Assembly: GCA_016930815.1 (NCBI GenBank)
Contig: JAFGFZ010000049.1
Span: forward strand, 1 to 41,168
DNA length: 41,168 nucleotides
Source of the DNA: Pirellulales bacterium
GTDB taxonomy: Bacteria; Planctomycetota; Planctomycetia; Pirellulales; Lacipirellulaceae
Direction of reading: 5' to 3'
This document shows, piece after piece, positions 16,314-25,411 of this stretch. Numbering within the stretch: the stretch's first letter is position 1; the number at the start of each line of letters is the position of its first letter. The translations under genes and the position numbers were made by a program. The notes under the pieces were generated by a model that saw only the letters and a program-made list of their open reading frames with translations, had not been told where the DNA came from and did not search any database.

Positions 16314-17307
16314 ATGCCTGATTTTCTCATGCTAGCCACGATGATCGGGTTGATCATGCTTGTGGTCAACTGCATCGAGGTCGGCCGCAACGATGCCGCG
16401 AATCTAGTGAATGCGGTATTCGGGGCTCGGGTCATGAGACGAAGGACGGCCGTGATGATCGCCGCGACCGCGGTCGTTCTGGGTGCGTCCTTTTCATCCC
16501 CGGTGATGGAAACCACCCGAAAAGGGATCTTCGATCCGATGGTGTTAACTGTTCAGATGGCGCTGGCAATCTATATCAGTGTCTACTTTGTGAATACGGT
16601 ACTCTTATTTACATTCTCTGGTTTCGGTATCCCGGTCAGCACGACAGCATGCCTTGTTTTTGAATTGGTGGGTGCTTCGTTATTCCTGGCGGGATTGCAA
16701 AATGTGAGTTGGTTGCAAGTCGGTTCCGTGGTCAATGCAATCATCTTCTCGATTGTAATCAGCGGCCTGGCGTCTTTCATGATCATGCGGGTGTTTCGCG
16801 GGGCCATACGTGACAAGGCACGAGACCGTGAGACCGTTCTATTACACGGCCCATGGATTGCCGGAGCCATGTTCACATGGCTTGCCTGGTTCATGATATT
16901 CAAGGGCCTGAAAAATGTTGCCATTGTCAAGACTATTAAAGAAGAGGTTTTTGAAGTCTATAGCGAGTGGCTCGTCTTAATGGTTATGTGGGGAGTCTTC
17001 ACGCTGATAACGCACCTCATTCTCGTCGCCACCCATCAGCGAAGTGCCAAGTACCTTTTTCCGGCAACCGCCGTGCTCGGGATGATTTGCATGGCGTTTG
17101 CTTTCGGTCAAAACGACCTGGCCAACGCGGCCTCCCCGGGGCTCGGCGAGTGTGATTGCATTTGCATCCGGCCGGGGACTTCCCGTTTCAACCACCTATG
17201 TCGCGTTTGCCGCGGTATTGGGAACGGGACTCTCCGATCGCGTCTTCGCCCGGGGCGATGCCGACACCAAGCTCGGCCGTGCTCTTCGTTTTCTTCTGTT
17301 CAAATGA
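16314..17307 (+). CDS. PiT-family inorganic phosphate permease, interrupted by a one-base frameshift
   Basis: This is a polytopic membrane protein of the PiT phosphate:H+/Na+ symporter family. The two inverted halves each start with the family motif: GRNDAANLVNAVFG (~24-37) and GQNDLANAASPG. Each half also keeps the GxPVSTT element: FGIPVSTTACLV in half one and GRGLPVSTTYVAF in half two. The second of these is not in the starting frame. Reading shifts at the CCCCGGGG run (17134-17141): dropping one base restores A-S-P-G-S-A-S-V-I-A-F and runs to a stop at 17307. Unshifted, the frame continues to 17351 as cysteine/arginine-rich nonsense. So there is one extra base, either a real mutation or a read/assembly error. 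GAGG lies nine bases before ATG 16314. The phosphatase gene downstream fits a phosphate-uptake role. Confidence 0.8.
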
Positions 17308-17410
17308 TAGACAGATACCCTTGCATCCGGGATGTTGTTTGGCCATTATAGATATTTACAGAAGTCACCTTGCCCATGAGTGATTTTCAAGCATCAAGGA
17401 GTTCCGCACT

Positions 17411-18775
17411 TTGAAGTATCGATCAATTTCAATTTCCATGAATCGTTCCCTTTCGAGACGGTTGCCGTTTACCGGTTATGCTATTTTGCTAGCGGTGTCA
17501 TGGCTTCTTACAATCGCGTGTGCAAGTGATGCGCCAATCGATACGAAGCCTTATCCGGTCGAGCAGCAATACATGGCGACCCCGATGCCGGATCGGATTA
17601 TTCTGACGATGAGCGGGGATCCGGCACGGTCCGTCGACGTGACCTGGAGAACGAATGTCACGGGCGCCCCGGCGTTCCTCGAATGGGTGCAATCCGATAC
17701 GCTTGTGGGCGATTTGCGGAAGTTGGAGCTTGAGCCCAGCCATCGCCTTCCTGCGACAACGGAAATGTTCCATTCCGATCTAGGGTTATGCCGTATCCAT
17801 ACCGTCCACCTTGCTGGGCTTGAACCGGCGACGAAGTATGTCTATCGGGTGGGTGATGGAGTGAACTGGAGTGAATGGTTCCAGTTCGGCACGGCCCACG
17901 ATCGGCCTGCCCCCTTCTCGTTCATTTATTTAGGAGACGGCCAGAATGCGATCCGTTCCTGGTGGTCGCACGTGGTCCGCCAGGCCCATCAGGAGGCACC
18001 TCGGGCGGCGTTTGTGCTTCACGCTGGCGACCTTGTGAATGGCGCGAACAATGATGCGGAATGGGGGGAATGGTTCGAGGCGGGCGGCTGGTTGAATGCC
18101 ATGGCACCAGTCGTTGCTACGCCCGGCAATCACGATCATCCGGACGGCAGCCTCTGCCGGCATTGGCGGCCGCAGTTTGCCTTTCCGACGAATGGCCCGA
18201 AGGGCCTGGAAGAGACAACGTACTGGTTCGATTACCAGGGTGTGCGCATCGTTTCTGTTAATAGTTACGAGCGGTTGGAAGAGCAGGCGGTGTGGCTAGA
18301 TCGAATCCTCTCCAAATGCCCGGCTTCGCAATGGAAGATCGTCACACTGCATTATCCGCTCTTCTCCGCGGCCAAGGGACGGGACAATCCCCAACTGCGG
18401 AAGATCCTGCAGCCAGTTTTCGTCCGTCACCATGTCGATCTGGTACTGCAAGGGCACGATCATGCCTATGCTCGCACCGGCCTCGGCGGTCCGCACAACG
18501 TGGCTGATGGAGTCAATCTGAATCAGGGGGGCACCGTCTATGTGGTCAGTGTCAGCGGCGCAAAGATGTACGAGGCGAATGAGACCTGGAATGTCAGCCG
18601 GGTCGGGACGGGTATTCAGCTCTATCAGGTCATCCATATCGACGGCAACCGCCTTGAATATGAGTCCCGCCGTGCCACCGGTGAATTATATGATGCGTTC
18701 ACTCTCACCAAAAATGAAGACGGCCACACTCAAATCATGGAACGGATTCCGGATCGCCCGGAAATTCGGCATTGA
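17411..18775 (+). CDS. Purple-acid-phosphatase-like metallophosphoesterase, exported
   Basis: The 454-residue protein has a signal-like hydrophobic segment at ~22-39 (ILLAVSWLLTIACA; the C could be a lipobox). A purple-acid-phosphatase N-terminal fibronectin-like domain (~55-162) follows, then a calcineurin-like domain. Metal-site motifs are visible in order: GDGQN (D176), HAGDLVNG (D207), PGNHD (N240/H241), TLHYPLF (H314) and QGHDHAYAR (H349/H351). It should hydrolyse phosphomonoesters outside the cytoplasm, releasing phosphate. TTG at 17411 is the chosen start because AAGGAG ends nine bases upstream; ATG at 17438 has no ribosome binding site. It lies ~100 bases after the PiT permease on the same strand, suggesting a phosphate-scavenging pair. 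The substrate is not known. Confidence 0.87.
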   Translation: MKYRSISISMNRSLSRRLPFTGYAILLAVSWLLTIACASDAPIDTKPYPVEQQYMATPMPDRIILTMSGDPARSVDVTWRTNVTGAPAFLEWVQSDTLVGDLRKLELEPSHRLPATTEMFHSDLGLCRIHTVHLAGLEPATKYVYRVGDGVNWSEWFQFGTAHDRPAPFSFIYLGDGQNAIRSWWSHVVRQAHQEAPRAAFVLHAGDLVNGANNDAEWGEWFEAGGWLNAMAPVVATPGNHDHPDGSLCRHWRPQFAFPTNGPKGLEETTYWFDYQGVRIVSVNSYERLEEQAVWLDRILSKCPASQWKIVTLHYPLFSAAKGRDNPQLRKILQPVFVRHHVDLVLQGHDHAYARTGLGGPHNVADGVNLNQGGTVYVVSVSGAKMYEANETWNVSRVGTGIQLYQVIHIDGNRLEYESRRATGELYDAFTLTKNEDGHTQIMERIPDRPEIRH

Positions 18776-18812
18776 CAAGCCAACGCGACCGATGGCCGCA
18801 AACAGAACGTAG

Positions 18813-18833
18813 GCGGGTCTCTCCGAGACCCGC
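18813..18833. terminator. Perfect 9-bp hairpin between convergent genes
   Basis: GCGGGTCTC (18813-18821) and GAGACCCGC (18825-18833) are fully complementary with a TCC loop. It sits 37 bases after the phosphatase stop and 63 bases from the end of the facing M23-type gene, the place expected of a bidirectional terminator. No T-run follows, so it may instead be one of the extragenic palindromes that recur in this window. Confidence 0.5.
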
Positions 18834-18896
18834 ATTGCCACCCCGTAATAACATCCTCTACCCAGGAAAATAACGAGGGAAACGTTCAGGGTAGTC

Positions 18897-20261
18897 TCAT
18901 TCGTCTCGCGCAATGACCTTGATTTGTTGGGTCACGGGCATTCCATGCGATTTGGTTGAGGCTGTGACAATGTGAATTCCCGGATGCGCAAACCGATGGG
19001 CGATCGAGGAATAAGGCCGGTACGCATCCAGATGCGTCCCATCGCCAAAATCGATTGTGATTGAATCGGTCACGTCTCCTTGCGGCCAGATTCGAAAGTT
19101 CACCGGCTGGCCGACTCGTACGACATCAGCAGGTTTGAAGGTAACAAAGAGCGTCGGGATAATGTCCTCCGGGGCCGGATGCGAATAGACCTTCACCTTG
19201 CAGAAATCAACATCGACGGCACCATGACCATCTTCGATCCACAACGCGGCCATGTAACAGCCTGATTTGTCAAATGTTCTTTCCGTGCGAGGGCCATCCG
19301 CGCGAGTTCCGTCATGGAATTCCCATCGATAGGATACCGTTTTCGAGCCACGGACCAGGGAATGGGTTCCATCGAATCGTTCGGTCTGGCCGATCTGGAC
19401 TACATGATGGGGACGCGCAACGGCGTATAGAACGTCGCGAGCTTTTTCGAGATATGCCGCGACCAGCCAAGGATACAGATTGAGGTTCCGGCTCATCTGC
19501 CCCGAATCTTTTGCCGCATCGGATAGATAAGCTCCGACATGGAGATGGGGAAAATTTCCCGAAGCACCCCGTTTGCCAACCATGCCGATCCATTGGCCGC
19601 GCTGGACGGGTGTTCCTTCATGGAATTCGGACAGAATCGAATCAAGATGGCAGAAGGCCAGGATAAAACCATGCTGGTCTTGGACGGCGAAGGTGCCCTC
19701 ATCGCGATGGACTTGGACGGCGATACCGTCGATGCAACTGACGACCTTTTGTCGCCGCTCGAAACCAGCGAAGTCGACGCCATAGTCATGATAAAAGGAC
19801 TGGCCTCCTGGGTCCCCATCGTGGTAGCCCAGGTGAACCGGCTCGTTGTACGCCTGCATGCCGTGGGAAAATAAACGATACCCCGGCAATGGAAAGCCAA
19901 AAAGCCGGGTATCGACAATCGGATCGGTGGCATCCCAGACCGAGAACTGTACCCGTTTGGGAATGTCGAGCCAACCGGAAGTCGTATCAACTTGGATCCG
20001 CAGTCCCTCCCATTCCGTTGGCATGGCATAGGGGCGCGAGGTGAGTGTAACCGGATTCCCGTCAATCTCAACTTCCACCTCGGCCCGGCGCACGAGCCCG
20101 ACGACACGATCTTTGTCTTCCTTCACCCCGTTGAGCCGTATCGATTTTTGCGTTCCATCTTTGAGCCGGAAAGGGCATATTTCGCCAAGGTCCAGGTAAA
20201 TGAAGTTTTGATTCGAGTATTGAATCTTCGCCGCCTGGTTCGTTTGAATGGAGGATTTCAA
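18897..20261 (-). CDS. M23-like peptidase domain with two PKD-like domains
   Basis: Residues ~125-250 resemble a LytM/M23 metallopeptidase: FCHLDS (H205) and FPHLHVG (H239/H241) fit the family's zinc and catalytic histidines. The first zinc motif, normally H-x3-D in HxGxD, reads H158-D159-Y-G-V-D163, so the His is one residue early or replaced by Asp. Two PKD-like beta domains follow (~290-365 with RWEFHDGT, ~375-450 with TIDFGDGTH). The N-terminal ~110 residues are beta-rich and unrecognised. No signal peptide is visible, odd for this architecture. The start is TTG at 20261 with AAGGA ~11 bases upstream, 14 bases after the end of the GH51-like gene, so the two are probably one operon. It could be a cell-wall endopeptidase or a non-catalytic binding homologue. 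Confidence 0.75.
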   Translation of the reverse strand: MKSSIQTNQAAKIQYSNQNFIYLDLGEICPFRLKDGTQKSIRLNGVKEDKDRVVGLVRRAEVEVEIDGNPVTLTSRPYAMPTEWEGLRIQVDTTSGWLDIPKRVQFSVWDATDPIVDTRLFGFPLPGYRLFSHGMQAYNEPVHLGYHDGDPGGQSFYHDYGVDFAGFERRQKVVSCIDGIAVQVHRDEGTFAVQDQHGFILAFCHLDSILSEFHEGTPVQRGQWIGMVGKRGASGNFPHLHVGAYLSDAAKDSGQMSRNLNLYPWLVAAYLEKARDVLYAVARPHHVVQIGQTERFDGTHSLVRGSKTVSYRWEFHDGTRADGPRTERTFDKSGCYMAALWIEDGHGAVDVDFCKVKVYSHPAPEDIIPTLFVTFKPADVVRVGQPVNFRIWPQGDVTDSITIDFGDGTHLDAYRPYSSIAHRFAHPGIHIVTASTKSHGMPVTQQIKVIARDE

Positions 20262-20275
20262 TTCTTCGATTGTCC

Positions 20276-21823
20276 TTATGCGGATTGGATGGTTAGTTCA
20301 ACCGCTGAAACAGAAGCCGCGGGAAAAGACCAGACCATTTCATTGGTAATTTGGCTTTCCTTCGGGAACGTATGTTCGGGGCGATATTCGAAAATTTCAA
20401 ATTCCGGATCCAGATCGAACCAGGTGACGCGCCCGCCCGTGACATGCATGCCATCGACGGCGAATGTGGACTGAACGGGACGCGTTCGATGAGTGTTGAC
20501 GACATGGAGGTAGATACAGTCTCCAGTCCGGCTTGCCGTCACGTCAAGATTTTCGGGTGTTCCAAGGACCTCGACCGCCTGTTTGCCGGTATGTTTCCGG
20601 TAGAGGCTCATCACCATTGCGACTGGCATCATGTAAGACGGGCCATGCGGGACTGGGATCATGACGGCATTGTTTTGCCAACGCGTCCCGCAGAAATCGG
20701 CCAGCGTGGCAATTTTGAGCAGGTCCCCATTTCGTTCATGCACATTTAAAACGCGGGCATTGGCAACTCCGGCGGCCCAGGTGGACAGGACTTCGCAACG
20801 ATTACGCCCTGGCAAGATGAAATGGCACTCCGTCATGGCCAGTGGCATATTAAAACGGGCGACTTGGCTCCGCATTTCGTCCATTTTCTCCTGCTGGATC
20901 CGGCAGGCTTGCATGAGGGAATCCCAGGTCTTGGCCGGATCCTTGCGATATTCAATTCCGCGGAGTGGTGAGTCGGCGCCTCCGGGCCCGAATCCGTTAT
21001 GGAAGGCCAGGTACTGCAATTCTTCACCGGCCACCTCGGCCATCCGTTCAGCCCATCCCGAATCGCCCCAGCCGATGATTTGGATCTTCGGGTCCGCCTT
21101 CCGCATGGCTCGGGCGAATTCCAGGGTTTTTTTCGCGGCGGATTCCACATCGAATCCATCCGGATCGTAGGAGGTTTCATTTCCGATTTGCCAGAGCTTC
21201 ACGTTGTATGGTTTTTGGATTCCGTGCTGGAGCCGCAGGGCATTGGAGGGATCGTTGCAATAGGCAACCCATTCGGCCGCTTCATTCGCATCGCCTGAAC
21301 GGATATCGCCTTTGGGAGAGACGGCCCATGGTTTGCGGCCATCGGCCTCGAAGTTCACAACGATGAGTGGATCCGCGCCAATGCGGTGGCAGAAATCGAC
21401 GAATTCGCCGGTTCCGACCTGATGATTGTAGATGCCGCCCCACAACAGGTTCTGCATCGGTTTCCTGCTCTCTCGCGGGCCAACACCCTCTTTCCAGCGG
21501 TAGTAGGAGCAGAAACAGCCCCCCCAACGCATCAGGGTGGGTGCCAGTTCCTGGGAGATCTCGATGACATCTTCCCGCCAGCAATCCCCAGCGAAGTCCC
21601 AGGCCGCATCGACGGAGGCATCGGTTGTCCCCAGCGGCTCCATGAATTGCATGTAAAGGTAAGGCGATAATTCAAACTTGGGTTGTGCATCCACATGGAT
21701 ATGCGGCTCGGGCTGGATGCCAGCCGGCTTCCCCATCAACGGCTGTCCAACGAGGGACCATCCAGCATAAGCCAGTCCGGATGCCTTGAAGAACTGGCGC
21801 CGATTCAAATCAATTGGGTGCAT
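20276..21823 (-). CDS. GH51-like alpha-L-arabinofuranosidase with Tat signal
   Basis: The frame opens at 21910, but ATG at 21823 gives MHPIDLNRRQFFKASGLA, a twin-arginine leader with RRQFF at its core, and has AAGAAG seven bases upstream. The mature part is a clan GH-A (beta/alpha)8 glycosidase. WQIGNE (E245 of the longer frame) fits the acid/base, and AMTECHF (E361) fits the nucleophile, as in GH51 arabinofuranosidases. Other supporting segments are MRWGGCF and the C-terminal beta domain with VNTHRTR. It should fold in the cytoplasm and be exported by Tat. The M23/PKD gene follows 14 bases later. GH51 is the closest family I recognise, but other GH-A families remain possible. It fits with the GH127 and GH146 enzymes 13 kb away as part of arabinose-glycan breakdown. 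Confidence 0.8.
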   Translation of the reverse strand: MHPIDLNRRQFFKASGLAYAGWSLVGQPLMGKPAGIQPEPHIHVDAQPKFELSPYLYMQFMEPLGTTDASVDAAWDFAGDCWREDVIEISQELAPTLMRWGGCFCSYYRWKEGVGPRESRKPMQNLLWGGIYNHQVGTGEFVDFCHRIGADPLIVVNFEADGRKPWAVSPKGDIRSGDANEAAEWVAYCNDPSNALRLQHGIQKPYNVKLWQIGNETSYDPDGFDVESAAKKTLEFARAMRKADPKIQIIGWGDSGWAERMAEVAGEELQYLAFHNGFGPGGADSPLRGIEYRKDPAKTWDSLMQACRIQQEKMDEMRSQVARFNMPLAMTECHFILPGRNRCEVLSTWAAGVANARVLNVHERNGDLLKIATLADFCGTRWQNNAVMIPVPHGPSYMMPVAMVMSLYRKHTGKQAVEVLGTPENLDVTASRTGDCIYLHVVNTHRTRPVQSTFAVDGMHVTGGRVTWFDLDPEFEIFEYRPEHTFPKESQITNEMVWSFPAASVSAVELTIQSA

Positions 21824-21942
21824 GATCGACTTCTTGGATTGAACTTGAATTGGATCTCTTCCCATTTGCAATATCCGGGGCATGGTGCTCGGAATGCCAT
21901 GCACAATCATGGGGCAAGAAGTTTAAAAAATCAATCGTTCTG

Positions 21943-23166
21943 TCATGATTTTGCCGAAACCATGCGATCTGGATCAGAGTGAGGGCTATTGTTTTTACTG
22001 TCCCAATAGGGGGAGAGCGCTCGCAAATTCAGGACGATTTGTGGGAAGACATCGATGATGTGATCCACATCCTGTTCTGAATTATACCGGCTGAAGCTGA
22101 AGCGAATGGAACCGTGGATTGCCGTGAATGGCACGTTCATTGCTCGCAGGACGTGCGTTGGTTCCAGGGACCCTGAAGTGCAAGCGGATCCACTCGACGC
22201 GCAGATCCCATGGGCGCTCAACTGGTAAAGCATGGCTTCCCCTTCGATGTAATGGCACGATAGGTTCGATGTATTGGGAAGCCGTGATGCCCGCTTGCCA
22301 TTGATTTGCATATAGGAAATTTTCTCTTCCAGCGCCATTTCGAGGGAATCGCGGAGTTTTCGGATCCGCACCTGTTCGTCGCTCATGTTTTCCATCGCCA
22401 GATCCATGGCTTTCGCCAATCCGACGATAAATGGTACATTCTCAGTTCCCGCGCGGCGGCCCGCTTCTTGGTGGCCACCAATCAGCAGGGGCCGGCATGG
22501 CGTGCCAGGCCGCATGAAAAGGGCTCCGATCCCCTTCGGCGCGTGGAATTTGTGCCCTGAAAAGGAGAGTAAGTCCACGTGCCGGTAGGTCCCCTCCAAA
22601 TCGATTGGTATCTTGCCGACCGACTGCGTTGCATCGGTGTGGAAGATGATGTCCGGATCGGTCTCCTTGGCAATGCGAGCGAGTTCTTCGATCGGGAAAA
22701 TGACGCCCGTTTCGTTGTTGGCGTGCATGATGGTGACAAGAAGCGTGTCGGGCCTGATCGCGCGAACATATTCCCGAAGATCCAGATTGCCATCTTGGTC
22801 GACGGATAGAAATGTTACATCGTAATGGTTCCGCTGGAGGTCCTTGCAGATTTCCAATACGGCCGGGTGTTCAACCGCAGTGGTAATCATATGGCGCCGG
22901 TTGGGATTGGCCCTGGCAACTCCCTGAATTGCCGTGTTGTTGCTCTCCGTGGCACCCGATGTAAACAGGATTTGCTTCGGATCCTTCGCCCCGAGATGAC
23001 CGGCGATGATGCCACGGGATCCAGCAATGGCATCTGCCGTGATACGGGCTGAATCATACATGGAACTCGGGTTGAAATAGTTCTCCTTCAGGAAGGGAAC
23101 CATCACCTCATAAACTTCCGGAGCCGTCTGGGTTGTGGCATTGTTGTCGGCATAGACAATTTTCAT
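21943..23166 (-). CDS. nifS: Cysteine desulfurase NifS/IscS type
   Basis: This PLP enzyme takes sulfur from L-cysteine as a persulfide and passes it to a scaffold for Fe-S cluster assembly. The opening MKIVYADNNATT, SGATESNN, AVEHPAV and the PLP lysine K206 in SFSGHKFHAPKG are all present. The flexible active-site loop has C329 in SSGSACTSG, the long-loop form of class I (NifS/IscS) enzymes. At 407 residues the length is normal. It starts 21 bases after the end of the nifU-type gene, so the pair is one operon. NifS over IscS is preferred because the partner is a three-domain NifU; no nitrogenase gene is seen. Confidence 0.95.
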   Translation of the reverse strand: MKIVYADNNATTQTAPEVYEVMVPFLKENYFNPSSMYDSARITADAIAGSRGIIAGHLGAKDPKQILFTSGATESNNTAIQGVARANPNRRHMITTAVEHPAVLEICKDLQRNHYDVTFLSVDQDGNLDLREYVRAIRPDTLLVTIMHANNETGVIFPIEELARIAKETDPDIIFHTDATQSVGKIPIDLEGTYRHVDLLSFSGHKFHAPKGIGALFMRPGTPCRPLLIGGHQEAGRRAGTENVPFIVGLAKAMDLAMENMSDEQVRIRKLRDSLEMALEEKISYMQINGKRASRLPNTSNLSCHYIEGEAMLYQLSAHGICASSGSACTSGSLEPTHVLRAMNVPFTAIHGSIRFSFSRYNSEQDVDHIIDVFPQIVLNLRALSPYWDSKNNSPHSDPDRMVSAKS

Positions 23167-23187
23167 CGACGGCGTCCCTCGTTTTTC

Positions 23188-24165
23188 TTATTGGACCGAA
23201 ATGACTCGAATTCGCTCATCCACCTGTTCTTTGAGGGTCCTTTCCACGAACATTTTGAGGGTCTGGTTCGCGCCCGCGCAATTGGCACAAGCTCCAGAAA
23301 AACGGCAGTAAACGACCGTGTCCTTGATATCGATGATTTCCAAATCACCACCATCTCGTTGGAGTTGAGGCCGAATCTCTTGATCGATGGTAGTTTCAAT
23401 GCTCTTGCTGAAGAGGTAGGGTGACGCGGACGGATCTCCCACCGCCGCGCCATGCGGCAGTGTCGCGCTCTGGCCAATTCCCGTCAGAACAGGCAGATGG
23501 ATCATCTTGTTTTCAGTGCCCCAAATCTCGTTCAGCAGATCTTGAAGACCGCCGGGAACATGCTGGCAGGCCATGCAGGCTCCACCCGCTTTAACGGCAT
23601 TGGTGATTTCCGGTATCGTTCGTAGATTCAGTTCCTTAATCTTGCGCTTGAGATAAGGTTCGGTCAACGAGAAGCATTTGCAGACCACTCGGCCGTCTGC
23701 CTGCTCGTGTTCCATAATATCGATCCCGAGCAGTTTCAAATCGACACCTCGTTTCTGGGCCCAATTGAAGACAGCCGCTTCCAGGGCCTCGGCACCCATG
23801 ACGGAACAGTGGATTTTCTGTTCTGGAAGGCCTTCGAGAAACTCGACAATATCGGTGTTCTTGATTCCGAGCGCCTGAATCGGAGTGTAGCCACCTTGTT
23901 CAATGAGAATACATAATGCCTCCGAGGCGGCGATGGCAGATGTGCAGCCGAACGTTAAATATCTGGCCGACGTGATCACGTCTTTCGTGGGGTCCGTTGG
24001 ATGTCTTTCTACCCGGAAGGTAAATCGCAGGGCATCACCGCATGAAATTGAGCCATGCTCTCCCAGACCATCTGGGTTTTCGATTTCACCCAGATGAGAA
24101 CTTGGTTTTCCATGGACGGCGTCCATGAAGAGTTGGACCGTTTTGTCGCTGTATTGCCAAACCAT
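23188..24165 (-). CDS. nifU: NifU-type Fe-S cluster scaffold
   Basis: This is a three-domain NifU. The N-terminal IscU-like scaffold has its three cysteines at C42 (SISCGDALRF), C74 (TFGCTSA) and C120 (KIHCSVMG). The central BFD-like [2Fe-2S] domain has C162/C164 (VVCKCFSL) and C197/C200 (GGACMACQ). The C-terminal Nfu domain has C293/C296 (GACANCAG). At 325 residues it matches the family. It accepts sulfur from the neighbouring NifS and builds clusters for transfer to apoproteins such as the Fe-S proteins coded nearby (nth and the FAD/Fe-S dehydrogenase). It is the first gene of the nifU-nifS operon. A role in general Fe-S assembly rather than nitrogen fixation is inferred from the lack of nif genes here. 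Confidence 0.95.
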   Translation of the reverse strand: MVWQYSDKTVQLFMDAVHGKPSSHLGEIENPDGLGEHGSISCGDALRFTFRVERHPTDPTKDVITSARYLTFGCTSAIAASEALCILIEQGGYTPIQALGIKNTDIVEFLEGLPEQKIHCSVMGAEALEAAVFNWAQKRGVDLKLLGIDIMEHEQADGRVVCKCFSLTEPYLKRKIKELNLRTIPEITNAVKAGGACMACQHVPGGLQDLLNEIWGTENKMIHLPVLTGIGQSATLPHGAAVGDPSASPYLFSKSIETTIDQEIRPQLQRDGGDLEIIDIKDTVVYCRFSGACANCAGANQTLKMFVERTLKEQVDERIRVISVQ

Positions 24166-24398
24166 CTCGGTGGCTCCGGAAGCAAATCTTATTTATTTCT
24201 TTTGATGCATTTTAGTCGATTGCAGAAACCACGTCAGCCTCCACAATATTTTAACATGAGACAACAGAGAGAACAGAGCTTTCTTTTTTCGGGCGTTTTT
24301 TGTTCATTCAAGTCCTTTGGCATATAGAGTATTTCAATCGGCGGAAGTCTTTTTTCAACTGAGGGCCTCTTGCCCATTTGGAGCACGGGTCCGTCGGA
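24166..24398. other. Intergenic region with a CAACAGAGA phrase
   Basis: About 230 bases lie between trpS and nifU, both on the minus strand, so it should carry the nifU promoter. The segment 24258-24279 (GAGACAACAGAGAGAACAGA) closely resembles the arm of the hairpin at 7378-7400, but here it has no perfect complementary arm. T-rich runs follow at 24284-24301. No gene is seen. Confidence 0.4.
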
Positions 24399-25361
24399 TT
24401 ATCGGATCCCGCATGCCTCTTGAGCTCGGCGGAGTACCATCCCGGCTTTTTTGCGGGCCGTGGTGGCACCATCACCGAGGATTTCGCGGACCAGGTCCGG
24501 CTTGGCCGCAAGTTCCACGCGGCGCTGGCGGGCATCGCGGAAAAATTGTTCCGCGGCGTCGGCGAGTTGTTTTTTAATCTCGCCATAGCCAAATCCACCG
24601 CGGCGATAGAGGGAGGCCATTGCCTCCCGTTCCGAATCATCGGCGAAGAGCGAGTAAAGATCGAACAGCACGTCACCGGCCGGTTCCTTTGGTTCCTCGA
24701 TGGGCCGCGAGTCGGTTTGAATCCGCATGATCTGTTTCCGTTGGATCTTGGGATCTTCGAAGAGAGCGAGCGTGTTATTGTAGCTCTTGGACATCTTCTC
24801 GCCGTCGGTGCCGGGCACCCGGGCGGCGTTTTCGAGGACCACGGCTTTTGGCAAGACAAAAACGGTGCCGTAGTGATGATTGAAGCTACCTGCCAGATCA
24901 CGGCAGACTTCGATGTGCTGAACCTGATCCTCGCCGACCGGAACGGCATCCGCATCGTAGGCCAGGATATCGGCGGCCATCAGGACGGGGTAGGCAAAGA
25001 GCCCCGTGTCCGCCCGCAGGCCGCGGGCCTTCTTGTCCTTGTAGGCATGGCACCGTTCCAACAAGCCCATCGGGGCACCTGTCATTAACAACCAGCACAG
25101 CTCACTGACCTCGGGGACATCCGATTGAACGTAGAGTGTGGCACGGTTCGGATCGAGGCCGAGCGCCAACAGATCAATCGCCGCATCGAACGTCAATTCA
25201 CGGAGTTCCTTGGGATCACGGACTGTTGTCAACGCGTGCAGATTGGCAATGAAGTAATAGACCTCATCTTCATCCTGGAGTGCTATGTATTGTTGAATGG
25301 CACCAAAGTAATTACCCCAGTGGAAACGGCCGGTCGGTTGGATACCGCTAAGTACTCGCAT
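24399..25361 (-). CDS. trpS: Tryptophanyl-tRNA synthetase
   Basis: This enzyme charges tRNA-Trp with tryptophan using ATP. It is a class I synthetase of normal length (320 residues). The HIGH-type motif reads TGRFHWGN (~10-17) and the KMSKS loop is exact at 189-193 ([10 protein letters not shown]). Tryptophan-pocket elements such as [14 protein letters not shown] and VGEDQVQH are present. ATG at 25361 lacks an evident Shine-Dalgarno. It lies 50 bases after pyrD on the same strand and may share its transcript. Identification is secure. Confidence 0.97.
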   Translation of the reverse strand: MRVLSGIQPTGRFHWGNYFGAIQQYIALQDEDEVYYFIANLHALTTVRDPKELRELTFDAAIDLLALGLDPNRATLYVQSDVPEVSELCWLLMTGAPMGLLERCHAYKDKKARGLRADTGLFAYPVLMAADILAYDADAVPVGEDQVQHIEVCRDLAGSFNHHYGTVFVLPKAVVLENAARVPGTDGEKMSKSYNNTLALFEDPKIQRKQIMRIQTDSRPIEEPKEPAGDVLFDLYSLFADDSEREAMASLYRRGGFGYGEIKKQLADAAEQFFRDARQRRVELAAKPDLVREILGDGATTARKKAGMVLRRAQEACGIR

Positions 25362-25411
25362 GATTGTTTTAAAGATAGTTGGTGAGGTAGGTCCAGAGTT
25401 GACTGGCGGTC

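Noticed and set aside
17134-17141. Programmed frameshifting in the PiT gene
   Set aside because: No known slippery motif with a stop or stimulatory structure is evident at CCCCGGGG; a mutation or read error is simpler.
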